Positions 12,553 to 22,271 of a stretch of DNA of 64,000 nucleotides are shown here, in pieces; position 1 is the stretch's first letter, and every line of letters begins with the position of its first letter. The translations under genes were made by a program, and so were the position numbers. The notes beneath the pieces were generated by a model. That model made no database searches. It was not told the origin of the DNA and saw only the letters and a program-made list of their open reading frames with translations. Origin of the DNA: Saxidomus purpurata (lineage: Eukaryota > Mollusca > Bivalvia > Venerida > Veneridae); assembly GCA_022818135.1 (NCBI GenBank), contig JAFMSR010000002.1, positions 51,564,348-51,628,347 of the forward strand, written 5' to 3'.

Positions 12553-15500
12553 ATGGAACACGATATGTCATTTGAGAGTAATGCAGAGTTGCAACAGCGT
12601 GTGATAGCATTACAGCGAGAGAATGAAAGGCTGCAAGTTGAAAAAGATATAGTTGAGCTGGAACTACAGATGAACAATTTACATAACGCCACAACACCTA
12701 GTTTCATGAACGATACTCGTGTAGGTGCTGAACAGCTCTCAGGAGAAAGGAAGCCAGTGAGACGACGATTAATACCTCCTATTCCAGACTCTCCAATGTT
12801 AAGGTTCAAGTTTGATAAGGCCAGCACTGTAAACAAAGCAGCACAAACATTAGATGAGAGTGAGGACTACCAGAACCCAGACCGTTTTGTAACGGTGAGA
12901 CAAAAGAAAAAGGCGGACACGCCCAAAAGCACGGATAGTGTGAAGACTCATAAAAAGTTAGTGACACCCGCCACATACGATGGGTCAGGATCGTGGACCG
13001 ATTATCAAGCACATTTCGAGACATGTGCCAAAATAAATGGTTGGACTGAAGCTGAAAGAGGGCTATACTTAGCTGTTTCTTTGAGAGGCCAAGCTCAGGG
13101 GGTCTATGGAAACCTAGCCGAGAAGTCGAACGATTATGGTGAGTTGGTGTCAGCATTGAGAGAAAGATTTGCACCTCCAAACCAGACCGAATTATACCGA
13201 GTTCAGCTAAGAGAAAGGAGACAAAAAGCGACTGAAACACTATCAGAACTGGCACAAGAAATTAGAAGGTTAACAAATTTGGCTTACCCGACTGCCCCTA
13301 CTGATGTGAAAGAAACATTAGCGAAAGAACAGTTCGTGGACTCGTTAGTTAGCTCTGATATGCGTCTTAGAGTCAAGCAGGCTCGGCCATCAAACTTAAA
13401 CGATGCCGTTCGTCATGCAGTAGAGTTAGAGGCGTTTAACAGGGCTGAAAGGAAGCATCAGGAGGGTCAGGGATTTTTGATGGCAACAAATAGCGTGAGC
13501 TCAGACAACCAAGAGTTAAATGAACTGAAGAAAACTATGGAAGATATGAGAAAAAGTTTGCAGTATTTAACAAAACGTGTTTATCGAGAAGATAGAAACT
13601 TCCAGAAACAAGACAATCAACAGGTCGATGAGAAGAACCGTTTACCCAGAAATAAAACTTATCAAAGTAGCCAATACGATCAGCAAAGAAGATGTTTTAA
13701 CTGTGGGTCAGACAAACATTTGAGAAATAACTGTCCGGAACTAAAATTCAAGTCAAGAACATTCTCTAATAAAACTCACAATGTGAACGTTTCAGGTAAA
13801 CAGGAAACTGGGCTCTTTGTTGAAGCAACAATTAACGGTGTATTGGCTGACTGTCTTGTAGACACTGGTGCTACATTGTCTGTTCTGTCAGTTAGTGTTT
13901 GGGAAAGAATAAGCCAGACGCAGCAACTTGAGCCATATCATGGTAATATTATGTCAGCGTCTGGGAAACCTCTAGAAGTAAGAGGCAAGACTTTGGTTGC
14001 TATAACAATTAATGATATTGAATGCTGTATGCCTGTAATCGTTGCAGATATAGTAGATGGAGATGCAATCCTTGGTTTAGATTTTATGAAAAGCAACAAT
14101 GTAATTGTTGATGTTTGCAATAATGAAATGCTGGTACAAGGTAATCGATGTAAGCTAAATTGTATCGGAAATTTGGGTTGTTTTCGAATAATTGTAGCTG
14201 AAAACACTACAATTCCTGCAAGAACCGAGACAATTGTACAAGGGAAACTAAAAGAAAATAATCCTGGCATCTCAAAACAAATGTTTATGGTTGAACCATC
14301 TTTAAACTTGTTAAAAAGCGGGAAGGGTTTAGTAGCTAAAACTGTGCTATATCCTAACGAGACTCTCCCATTAAGAGTAATGAATGTATCAGATGAACCA
14401 CAGATGTTTTATGCCGGGTCAAATATTGCAACACTTAGTCCTGTTTCGTGTGTTAAGAGAGCCAACATACCAACAAAAGTGCAAAATGATGTTCCAGAAC
14501 ATTTAACCGATTTGTTTAAAAGAACAATTTCAGGAATGAATCAAGATCAGTGTAGAGAGGTTGCAAGACTTTTGATCAAATATTCGTCAACCTTTTCTGA
14601 GAATGATGGTGACATAGGACGTACTGGTATAGTTAAACACAGAATTGCAACAGGTGAAGCTCAACCTATAAAGCAAAGATTACGCAGAGCCCCGGTTCAT
14701 ATGAATGCGGAAATTGATAGGCAAATCGATAATATGCTTGATGGGAATATTATACAGGAGTCCTCTAGTCCGTGGTCAAGCGGCATTGTGATGGTTGAAA
14801 AACTGGATGGGTCGAAACGCTTTTGCATAGATTACAGAAAGTTGAACGATGTTACTATAAAAGACGCGTATCCCCTACCAAGGATAGATGACACATTAGA
14901 TCAGCTTTCGGGTGCTCAGTGGTTCTCCTGTATAGATCTTAACTCAGGTTATTGGCAAGTGGAGGTAGACGATAAAGATAAAGAAAAGACAGCATTCATG
15001 TCGAGACGAGGTTTGTTTGAGTTCCGAGTGATGCCTTTCGGGTTATGTAATGCCCCAGCAACGTTTGAACGCTTAATGGAGACTGTCTTGGCAGGTCTAA
15101 ATTGGCAAATATGCCTTATATATTTGGACGACATCATAGTGCATGGTAAAACTTTTGCGGAAATGTTGCAAAATTTAGATCAAGTCTTTGAAAGGTTACA
15201 AAATGCTGGTCTCAAACTTAAACCTAGAAAATGCCATCTCTTTGCTAGAGAAGTTGAATATCTTGGCCATATTATATCTGCAGAAGGTATAAAAACAGAT
15301 CCGAAGAAAACACAGGCAGTTGAAAATTGGCCTACTCCGAAAAATGTTACAGAGTTAAGAGCTTTCGTTGGACTTTGCAGCTATTATCGAAAATTTATAT
15401 TTGAATTTTCGGAGATAGCGAAACCACTTCATAAGCTTACGGAAAAGGGTAGACAATTTGTTTGGACAAAAGAATGCGACAGGGCGTTTGCAAGGTTAAA

Positions 15501-18411
15501 GCAAAAACTAGTTGAAGCACCAATACTGAGTTATCCTGACTTTACAAAACCCTTTATTTTGGACGTAGATGCAAGCCAAATTGCAATAGGTGCAGTTCTT
15601 CAACAGATTATCGATGGGCGTGAATGCGTCATAGCTTACGCAAGTCGTACATTGACAAAATCTGAAAGGAACTATTGTACTACAAGAAAAGAACTTTTGG
15701 CTTTGGTACATTTTGTGAAATATTTTAAACACTACCTGTATGGAAGAAGATTTACAGTTAGAACGGATCACAGTTCATTAAAATGGTTGATGCAATTTAA
15801 AAACCCCGAAGGGCAAGTTGCCAGATGGCTAGAGGTACTAGCTGGATTCAACATAGATGTTGTTCACCGTCCTGGTCGGATACATAACAACGCTGACGGC
15901 ATGAGCCGAAAAGTGCATACAGAACAAATAAAGGAAAACAACGTTAAACTGCTACCTAATGTTACCTTTATAGAAGATTCTAAAGATGAAAAATGTCACA
16001 AGGTAGTACAAGTTACTGAATTAGATCGTCCGGATATAAAAAGCATTCAAGAGAATGATAAAGATATTTCAAAACTGAAAACTTGGCTTGAAAATAAGAA
16101 TAGACCAGATCACAAAGACACCTTGCAGGAAAGTCCCTTTGTTAAATCGTTATTGAGCCAATGGGATAGGTTGTCTATTCAGAATGAAATTCTAGTTAGA
16201 CGACGGGATAACCTTTGGACAAACGAAGTCGGTTGGCAAGTTATCGTTCCGTTAAGTCATAGGCGAACTGTTCTTGCTTACTGTCATGATATAAAAGCGT
16301 CAGGTCACCTAGGGGTAAAGAAAACTTTGAACAGAGTCCGCCAAAAATATTTTTGGCCAGGTCTCAAGACAGATGTTAAGATTTATGTTACGGGATGTGA
16401 TAAGTGTCTTAAACGCAAAGACCCGAATAGAACAAAGAAAGCCCCAATGACAATTGTCAGATCTAGTTATCCTATGGAAAGAATTGCCATCGATATACTG
16501 GGCGCATTACCAGTTACCGACCAAGGTAATAGATACATTTTAGTCATCGGTGACTATTTTTCAAAATGGACAGAAAGTCATGCAATGCCAAATATGGAAG
16601 CTAAAACAGTAGCCAAGATATTAATTAATGAAGTTATTGCAAGATTTGGTATACCTGATCATATTCATTCTGATCAAGGTCGACAGTTTGAAAGTCAACT
16701 TTTTAGTGAGATGTGTCAAATGTTACAAATAAATAAAACACGAACAACGCCATACCACCCACAAAGTGATGGAATGGTCGAACGTTTTAATAGGACTCTT
16801 GTGACAATGTTAAGCGCATTTGTTGATGATAACCATTCTAATTGGGATGAACTGTTACCATACGTAATGATGGCGTATAGGTCAAGTGAACATGAAACAA
16901 CAGGGGTATCTCCAAACTTATGTATGTTAGGAAGAGAAACAACCTGTCCGTTAGATATATTGTTTGAAATGCCTCCTAGTATTAAGCCTATTCCAACAAA
17001 CAGGTGGGTTTGGGAACTTAGAGAAAGGCTTGAATTAGCACATACCTTTGTACGACAAAATACAGGTAAGGCGATGTCTAGGCAGAAAAAGAATCATGAT
17101 AGGAAAATTTCCTTTGATAGTTTTAAGGTAGGTGATAAAGTTTACGTTTACTTTCCAGTAAAAAGAGTTGGATGTTCGAGCAAACTCACGTCCTATTGGC
17201 AAGGGCCATATCAGGTAATTGAAAAACTATCAGATGTACTGTATAAGTTAGATTGTGGTAGATCTAATTCGCATCAGATAATACATTGTGATAGAATAAG
17301 AAAATCAAACAAGCAGGTTTTAACTGGAGAGATGTTTGGCGACAACGAAGAAAATACCGAACAAGATACTAACAATGTTTCTGAAATTTCAGATGTAGAT
17401 GACCAAATGGAAATAGAAGTAGGCAGAAGTAAAAGATTTCGAACAAAGCCAAAATGGATGCAAGATTATGTATTTTCTATTTCCAGAATGGCGAAGACAA
17501 AAGTGACGAAGAGAAAGCCGTGCATTTGTCCCATATGCAAGAGTGATATTGGAGCCGATGAAGATTTCAATGCTCACATACTAAACTGTGCACAGAAAAG
17601 ATTCAGATGTAACATTTGTGGAGTGACATGCAAAAAGCAGGCATACTTAAGGCAACACACCATTCGTATGCATTCTGAAAAGAAAACAAAAGAAGAAAAG
17701 CCTCGCCAAACTGAGGGTGGAAATAACCCAGGACCGAGTGTAGAGACACTCAAGATTGACGAAAGTAAGAGAAAACAAGATTCTGAAGATAGCGACCACT
17801 TTTGGGATAGCGACCCTGAAATAGAGTTATTGGATGGACCTGGTGAACAGGAAATATGCGTTGAAATAGAAGGTGAGCATGTAAAGGCTAACCTTCCTGA
17901 TGCAGAAGGGTCAGAAAAAGTTCTTGATAAACAAGATGATATCACTTGTGGTAGAATATTCAGGAAGCAGACTAAGCCTCTTCCAGTAGCAACGCCCAAG
18001 AGGAGGAAGTTAGATGAAGAGAACGAAGCCGAAAGTGAAGTAAAAGAGAAGAAACGACGTTGTGAAAGCGGTGATATAAAGATAGATGAAAACAATAACA
18101 CTAAGCTGAAAGTGCAATCTAAGAAAGTTATGTTCCCAGAAGAAGAAGAAGTAACGAAATCTGGAGAACCAAAGAAGTTGAAAGATGTAGCAGGACAAGA
18201 TTCACTCCATAGTCAGTGTGACCATGCTTGTCCTCAAGCCAGAAAATTACCGAGATGTGATAGCTGTGCCATTATCTTTGAAGATAATGTTATTCATGCT
18301 TTACATATGGGATGCCATAGTCTTGACAACCCATTCAAGTGTAATGTTTGTGGTGACACTTTTCAGGACAGGTATGGGTTTTATTCCCATATCATGAGAG
18401 GACATAAGTAA
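12553..18411 (+). CDS. Gag-Pol polyprotein with C-terminal zinc fingers
   Basis: The frame has 1952 codons and no stop or frameshift. The N-terminus (about 8-45) is a leucine-rich coiled coil. A gag domain follows (about 140-320), then a CCHC zinc knuckle C381-X2-C384-X4-H389-X4-C394. The aspartic protease motif is D437-T-G, with a later ILGLD near 506-510. Reverse transcriptase has YLDD at 857-860. RNase H has its first Asp at about 1006. Integrase has an HHCC zinc region, catalytic D1314, D1374 and E1410 (DD35E), and a GPY/F-like region. Pol appears to end near residue 1645. Residues 1646-1952 are a foreign-looking zinc-finger module (described separately). The start ATG is the first in frame after the primer site. 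All catalytic motifs look intact, so the product may be functional. No envelope-like membrane segment is present. Confidence 0.95.
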   Translation: MEHDMSFESNAELQQRVIALQRENERLQVEKDIVELELQMNNLHNATTPSFMNDTRVGAEQLSGERKPVRRRLIPPIPDSPMLRFKFDKASTVNKAAQTLDESEDYQNPDRFVTVRQKKKADTPKSTDSVKTHKKLVTPATYDGSGSWTDYQAHFETCAKINGWTEAERGLYLAVSLRGQAQGVYGNLAEKSNDYGELVSALRERFAPPNQTELYRVQLRERRQKATETLSELAQEIRRLTNLAYPTAPTDVKETLAKEQFVDSLVSSDMRLRVKQARPSNLNDAVRHAVELEAFNRAERKHQEGQGFLMATNSVSSDNQELNELKKTMEDMRKSLQYLTKRVYREDRNFQKQDNQQVDEKNRLPRNKTYQSSQYDQQRRCFNCGSDKHLRNNCPELKFKSRTFSNKTHNVNVSGKQETGLFVEATINGVLADCLVDTGATLSVLSVSVWERISQTQQLEPYHGNIMSASGKPLEVRGKTLVAITINDIECCMPVIVADIVDGDAILGLDFMKSNNVIVDVCNNEMLVQGNRCKLNCIGNLGCFRIIVAENTTIPARTETIVQGKLKENNPGISKQMFMVEPSLNLLKSGKGLVAKTVLYPNETLPLRVMNVSDEPQMFYAGSNIATLSPVSCVKRANIPTKVQNDVPEHLTDLFKRTISGMNQDQCREVARLLIKYSSTFSENDGDIGRTGIVKHRIATGEAQPIKQRLRRAPVHMNAEIDRQIDNMLDGNIIQESSSPWSSGIVMVEKLDGSKRFCIDYRKLNDVTIKDAYPLPRIDDTLDQLSGAQWFSCIDLNSGYWQVEVDDKDKEKTAFMSRRGLFEFRVMPFGLCNAPATFERLMETVLAGLNWQICLIYLDDIIVHGKTFAEMLQNLDQVFERLQNAGLKLKPRKCHLFAREVEYLGHIISAEGIKTDPKKTQAVENWPTPKNVTELRAFVGLCSYYRKFIFEFSEIAKPLHKLTEKGRQFVWTKECDRAFARLKQKLVEAPILSYPDFTKPFILDVDASQIAIGAVLQQIIDGRECVIAYASRTLTKSERNYCTTRKELLALVHFVKYFKHYLYGRRFTVRTDHSSLKWLMQFKNPEGQVARWLEVLAGFNIDVVHRPGRIHNNADGMSRKVHTEQIKENNVKLLPNVTFIEDSKDEKCHKVVQVTELDRPDIKSIQENDKDISKLKTWLENKNRPDHKDTLQESPFVKSLLSQWDRLSIQNEILVRRRDNLWTNEVGWQVIVPLSHRRTVLAYCHDIKASGHLGVKKTLNRVRQKYFWPGLKTDVKIYVTGCDKCLKRKDPNRTKKAPMTIVRSSYPMERIAIDILGALPVTDQGNRYILVIGDYFSKWTESHAMPNMEAKTVAKILINEVIARFGIPDHIHSDQGRQFESQLFSEMCQMLQINKTRTTPYHPQSDGMVERFNRTLVTMLSAFVDDNHSNWDELLPYVMMAYRSSEHETTGVSPNLCMLGRETTCPLDILFEMPPSIKPIPTNRWVWELRERLELAHTFVRQNTGKAMSRQKKNHDRKISFDSFKVGDKVYVYFPVKRVGCSSKLTSYWQGPYQVIEKLSDVLYKLDCGRSNSHQIIHCDRIRKSNKQVLTGEMFGDNEENTEQDTNNVSEISDVDDQMEIEVGRSKRFRTKPKWMQDYVFSISRMAKTKVTKRKPCICPICKSDIGADEDFNAHILNCAQKRFRCNICGVTCKKQAYLRQHTIRMHSEKKTKEEKPRQTEGGNNPGPSVETLKIDESKRKQDSEDSDHFWDSDPEIELLDGPGEQEICVEIEGEHVKANLPDAEGSEKVLDKQDDITCGRIFRKQTKPLPVATPKRRKLDEENEAESEVKEKKRRCESGDIKIDENNNTKLKVQSKKVMFPEEEEVTKSGEPKKLKDVAGQDSLHSQCDHACPQARKLPRCDSCAIIFEDNVIHALHMGCHSLDNPFKCNVCGDTFQDRYGFYSHIMRGHK
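17472..17487 (+). promoter_or_regulatory. Splice acceptor at the pol/zinc-finger junction
   Basis: A pyrimidine-rich tract ending TTTCCAG (AG at 17485-17486) lies within the last codons of pol. An ATG in the pol frame begins at 17488. The tract is a near-ideal 3' splice site at exactly the point where integrase-type sequence gives way to the zinc-finger module. This fits both production of a spliced RNA and capture of the module with its exon boundary. Confidence 0.55.
17488..18411 (+). CDS. Ikaros-like zinc-finger protein (third gene of the element)
   Basis: This 307-codon frame is in phase with pol and may also be translated alone from a spliced RNA. Numbering follows the polyprotein. Finger 1 is C2HC (C1659, C1662, H1675, C1679). 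Finger 2 is C2H2 (C1686, C1689, H1702, H1707). A long acidic and basic linker follows, with nuclear-localisation-like clusters (PKRRK, KEKKRR). It ends with a finger pair C1902/C1905/H1918/H1922 and C1930/C1933/H1946/H1951. The last pair carries HMGCH, NPF, CNVCG and QDRY..F.SHI, which match the C-terminal dimerisation fingers of Ikaros, Helios, Eos and Hunchback factors. Known role of such fingers: protein-protein dimerisation. A chromatin or integration-targeting role here is inference. Confidence 0.7.
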   Translation: MAKTKVTKRKPCICPICKSDIGADEDFNAHILNCAQKRFRCNICGVTCKKQAYLRQHTIRMHSEKKTKEEKPRQTEGGNNPGPSVETLKIDESKRKQDSEDSDHFWDSDPEIELLDGPGEQEICVEIEGEHVKANLPDAEGSEKVLDKQDDITCGRIFRKQTKPLPVATPKRRKLDEENEAESEVKEKKRRCESGDIKIDENNNTKLKVQSKKVMFPEEEEVTKSGEPKKLKDVAGQDSLHSQCDHACPQARKLPRCDSCAIIFEDNVIHALHMGCHSLDNPFKCNVCGDTFQDRYGFYSHIMRGHK

Positions 18412-18645
18412 TGCTATCATGTTGTGGAACAATACATTATAACAGCATAGGTTTTTCAGTACTGATATTTGGTTCAGATACTCATACGTGTAAGAACATG
18501 AGACCGTGAATATTTTTCTTTTGTATTAAAAATCTAAGTAGTTTTAATACGGCATCTTTTCTTGAGAAATAATTATATGAATGTTTTATGATAGTTGTGT
18601 TTATTATTTTACATGCGAGACGCATGAACCCGGAGGCGTGGGTAA
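18412..18645 (+). other. Element 3' untranslated region and candidate polypurine tract
   Basis: This non-coding stretch lies between the stop codon and the 3' LTR. The bases just before the LTR (about 18630-18645, ccggaggcgtgggtaa) are G/A-rich and are the likely plus-strand priming site, though not a clean purine run. Confidence 0.5.
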
Positions 18646-19017
18646 TGTAGTGTTCACTGATAATCTTTATACCGTAAGTTGTACTACCGGAACGTAATAG
18701 AACGGACTTTACTAAGTTCTGAGTATATAGAGTTATGTCCCTTTATTATAAAGACGCCATTTGTAATAATACGACGCTTTCAAGTTCTCGGAAAAAGATT
18801 AGGTAATTTAGGTCTAATTTGTTGTAATCTTTTATGTTGGTCTTATATAAAGCATGTATTCTATTGATTCAAATGGTTGATTTGGAAAGGTAACGTATGT
18901 TTACTGGAAAATCCACCTAAATACTCAAGTCACTTTTCGTAGAGATTATATTGACTTTGTGTTAGAGAGTATATTGGAAGGGTATAAAAGCCAGTACTCG
19001 TCTAGTGAAAAAGTCAG
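18646..19017 (+). repeat. 3' LTR, left part
   Basis: This corresponds to the first 372 bp of the LTR up to and including the 14-bp sequence AGTGAAAAAGTCAG. It is identical to the 5' LTR except for one base (18701). It contains U3 and the TATA box, and is then cut off by the nested insertion. Confidence 0.95.
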
Positions 19018-21680
19018 CCCACCTTAACGAAATAATGCGTAACTCGCAATGGGGGAAACACGGTACTTGGACTCTGCAGGAGCATGGTGCGCGGAATGCA
19101 TGGTGCTAGCCCTGAGCTCTAGGACCCTATATACAGAACACAGCACACAACTCACACAACTCTATATTTGATAAAAGTACATAGGGTAGATATGGCAAGT
19201 CTATTATAGATTGTAGATATGTTATTTCGTAGATTAGATTAGAATAGGCAAGCCAGTATCGCATTTTAGTGACATAAAACAAATATTTCCACACTAAGAA
19301 ACCCCTAACACACTCTCTGTAAATCAGGGGTGTCCTGTAATTTACCTTTAAGTAGTTTAGTATACTTTATTATACATGTATATATGTTAACAAGAATGAG
19401 CTTCCGGTACAGAAAGGTCAAGGACATCAAACCCCCACCTCAGGTGAATCTTTGAGACAAAACACATATCTAAAACACTGAATTCATATACCTCCGGACA
19501 ACATGAAAATTTTATAACAAAAAACTTTAGAACTAGATAAGGGCTACCCAACACCCTAGCCATAACTATAAAGCACGATTTAGTAAAGATTTGAAATGAA
19601 AATAGAAAAGATTGAAAACATTAGACAATTTTATTACAGATAATTTATTCCGCGATTTTCCAAAATTTTGTAGCATAAAAGACAATTTATAAAGGATACA
19701 AAACATTGACAGTTTATATTTCGACCAAATTATATTTAGAATAACAAGGACCAAAGATATAACACAAAAAAACGTAAGAAAAAAGCTATATTTAAACAAA
19801 ATCGACAAAAAATCCTTTTTTCTCTATCTAAATATATAAAAAACACATGTATAGAATAATTACTACAAATACCTACCACGTGACAAACCCGGTATAAAGC
19901 CGACATCTTGACATGTGACGGAAGCTCAGTAGATTAGATAGTTATTAGTCATTTTATAGAAATATGTGAAATTAACAAATTTTTACTTTTCAGCGGTTCT
20001 AGTGTCTGAGTAAGAAATTTGATACCTACATAGGAAAAAATAGTGTCTGTGGCGACATACCATTATAACCCACGCATATACAAACCCCTGGTGATTACAA
20101 AAACAAACATACAACTAATAAATGTCCAAAATAATCACCAGGACAATGACTGGAAAAACGTAGATAATAAAAATAATCACAATTAATGACTGCTTAAACA
20201 AGAAAATGCATACTTAATGCCCATATAAAAAGTCATAACTAACCAAAAACAGTGATTGATCCTATAACTAGATACCCCAGACATTGCAGAAAATGCATAA
20301 AACACTACTAATTTCCTAAATGGAAGCAGTAATCTACTGTCAAAAAATGGCCGGATCCAAAAAAGCCAAACGCGCACCTGTTATAACTCCATCCGGTTCG
20401 TGCGCACTAAAAGTCGCAGTAGGTCACCGAAAACCAACAAGTAGGTCAGGTCAAGTAGTACGAACAGCAATGTTAATCTTGAAAAGCATATCTAACTTTC
20501 GCAATTATATTTTCGAACCAATAAAGATGTGTAATATAAGATCAAAACTACATTAAGAACAATCTTACTCAGGCACGAAAAACCCAATCACTCACAACAA
20601 AGAAGATGTGAAAAGTACTGGTTAGTCAACCAGGATCAGGAATAGTAGTTCACCAGCATCTGTCCGAGGACCGAATCGCCGATCATGCAAATCATGATCT
20701 ACACTTACTTCTTTTATTATTTATAAGTAAAAAATAAAACAGATTAACAGATTAAAATTAAAATTTCCTTCTGAAACAATTAAAAAGAATTTCTCACCAA
20801 AATTCCACAAAATTTGAATAAAATTTCTATTTTACGAACTCATGATCTACAGCAACATTCATATATTTAAAGACAAATTTTGGCATTTTATCTAATTAAT
20901 GATACAAATGATTCAAATAATTACATTAATGACTGTTCTTTTTCAACAGTAGTAGACCGAACTGGCGGCCATTAGCACCCTGCTGATTGGTTAATCATTT
21001 TTGTCTCTCCTGGCTCCGATTTTTGCTTCTAGCTCCGGTAGTAAACAACCAACTAGTACAAGTCTCTTTATAATTTTCTATTGTACACCATTATAATTAA
21101 AGAAGTAAAGTTAACAAGTAGCCTGTGCGGTTGCTGGCTTATTTGGGTTTTAAGGGGTTTTTATATTTTCAAAATTTCAGAGTAGAAACATAAGTCAAAC
21201 TTTCATGCATACTTTTTAACTTGTTCAAATAAGTAAAACCATCTTTTCGGACAACATTTTATTCTATCATTCAGGACAATTAAATTTTTTATCATCACAA
21301 AAAGCTAAGCAAAATAAAAATAGGACAACACTTTATTAAAGGGGATTTTTACTTTACAAAACAAACACATATAACATCTAGTATCAAAATTTTCTAAAAA
21401 CTGTTAGGCTACCACGATCCAGACATACAAACTAGGTCAATCACACTTAGATCTCATTGGTCGCCGTGATTGGCCTACTATTTGGTAACCAATCAAATAC
21501 AAACTTTGGCTATACTGGCTGGAAATTGCAGTCAGGTAAATTTCTCCTATTTTCTGGCTTCAAAATTTTATTTTTTAGGCATGACGGGAGACATGCCGGG
21601 GTCTCATCCAAATATCAAGCTAACATAAGTGCTCTTTTGGACGGACCTTGATAAAATTCTCATCAAATCAAATCAAATCA
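19018..21680 (+). mobile_element. Nested non-coding retroposon in the 3' LTR
   Basis: This 2663-bp insert is flanked by the 14-bp direct duplication AGTGAAAAAGTCAG (19004-19017 and 21681-21694). Its right end is a short tandem tail of (AAATC)n, ending caaatcaaatcaaatca. A long target duplication plus a simple tandem 3' tail is the hallmark of target-primed reverse transcription by LINE machinery. There is no reverse transcriptase or other recognisable protein. The largest frame (20320-20556, 78 codons, basic N-terminus) is not convincing. The insert is too long for a usual SINE. It may be a non-autonomous LINE derivative or an unknown large retroposon. Confidence 0.8.
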
Positions 21681-22267
21681 AGTGAAAAAGTCAGTCTGTG
21701 CCTAGGTCTTGTCGTAGTCACATCGAAGAGAATTATATAATATCTGGGATTTTTGGCCGTATTTATTTATACAGGATAAATCTCTGTAGAAGCCTAGCTT
21801 CTTATAGACTAACTAAAGTAAATAAAGGTGCCTTGGTCCAGATAAGGGATTCGTTTACTTTGACATATATAATGTGCAAGTTGACTAAAAGCCATACTTA
21901 ACAGTACAGTATAATCTTCGTAGAAGCCCAGCTTCTTGTAGAGAATACTCGAATTAAGTCATAGTGCTTAGGTTGCAGTTATATATGGTTATAGTGTGTT
22001 CGACGTATAGACGTATTAGGGAGTTTATCACCTTATCTTATGAGTAGCCCAGCTGCCCTGAGATTGGTGTATTAGTATAAATCATTGGTTCTGCAAGTGT
22101 TGAGCCATAAGGAGAAATATAGTGAAGTTTATTTGTTCAGCTGATCCCTTATAGTAAATTTAAATCAAAGTTACTGAAAGTACATTTGTCGTGATTTGCT
22201 TTGAATCAAGAGGTAAGAAACCTTAAGGAAAATTTATATATCGACGATTGCTCGGAGATACGTTACA
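21681..22267 (+). repeat. 3' LTR, right part
   Basis: This is the R-U5 continuation of the 3' LTR after the duplicated 14 bp. From 21695 to 22267 it is identical by eye to the matching part of the 5' LTR. It includes the AATAAA at 21821-21826 and ends CGTTACA, followed by the CTAG duplication. Confidence 0.95.
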
Positions 22268-22271
22268 CTAG

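Larger units (their letters stand above)
11542..22267 (+). mobile_element. Ty3/gypsy LTR retrotransposon with zinc-finger module
   Basis: This is a complete LTR retrotransposon. It has 945-bp direct LTRs beginning TGTAGTG and ending CGTTACA, flanked by CTAG on both sides (11538-11541 and 22268-22271). There is a tRNA-Leu-type primer site 6 bp after the 5' LTR and one uninterrupted gag-pol frame in the order protease, reverse transcriptase, RNase H, integrase, which is the Ty3/gypsy order. A C2H2 zinc-finger domain follows integrase. The two LTRs show one substitution (11597 t versus 18701 a) by eye, so insertion was recent. Its 3' LTR is interrupted by a second insertion (19018-21680). Without that insert and one 14-bp duplication, the element is about 8049 bp. 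I do not assign a clade. Confidence 0.95.

Noticed and set aside
12510..18198. Several minus-strand open frames of 60-175 codons inside gag-pol
   Set aside because: They are shadows of the intact plus-strand polyprotein and have no family features.
20320..20556. 78-codon basic frame in the nested retroposon as a nucleic-acid-binding protein
   Set aside because: Only a short basic patch supports it; no zinc knuckle or other domain, and the length is compatible with chance.
19018..21680. The insert as part of an alternative, longer LTR
   Set aside because: The 5' LTR lacks it, and a 14-bp duplication borders it exactly, so it is a later insertion.
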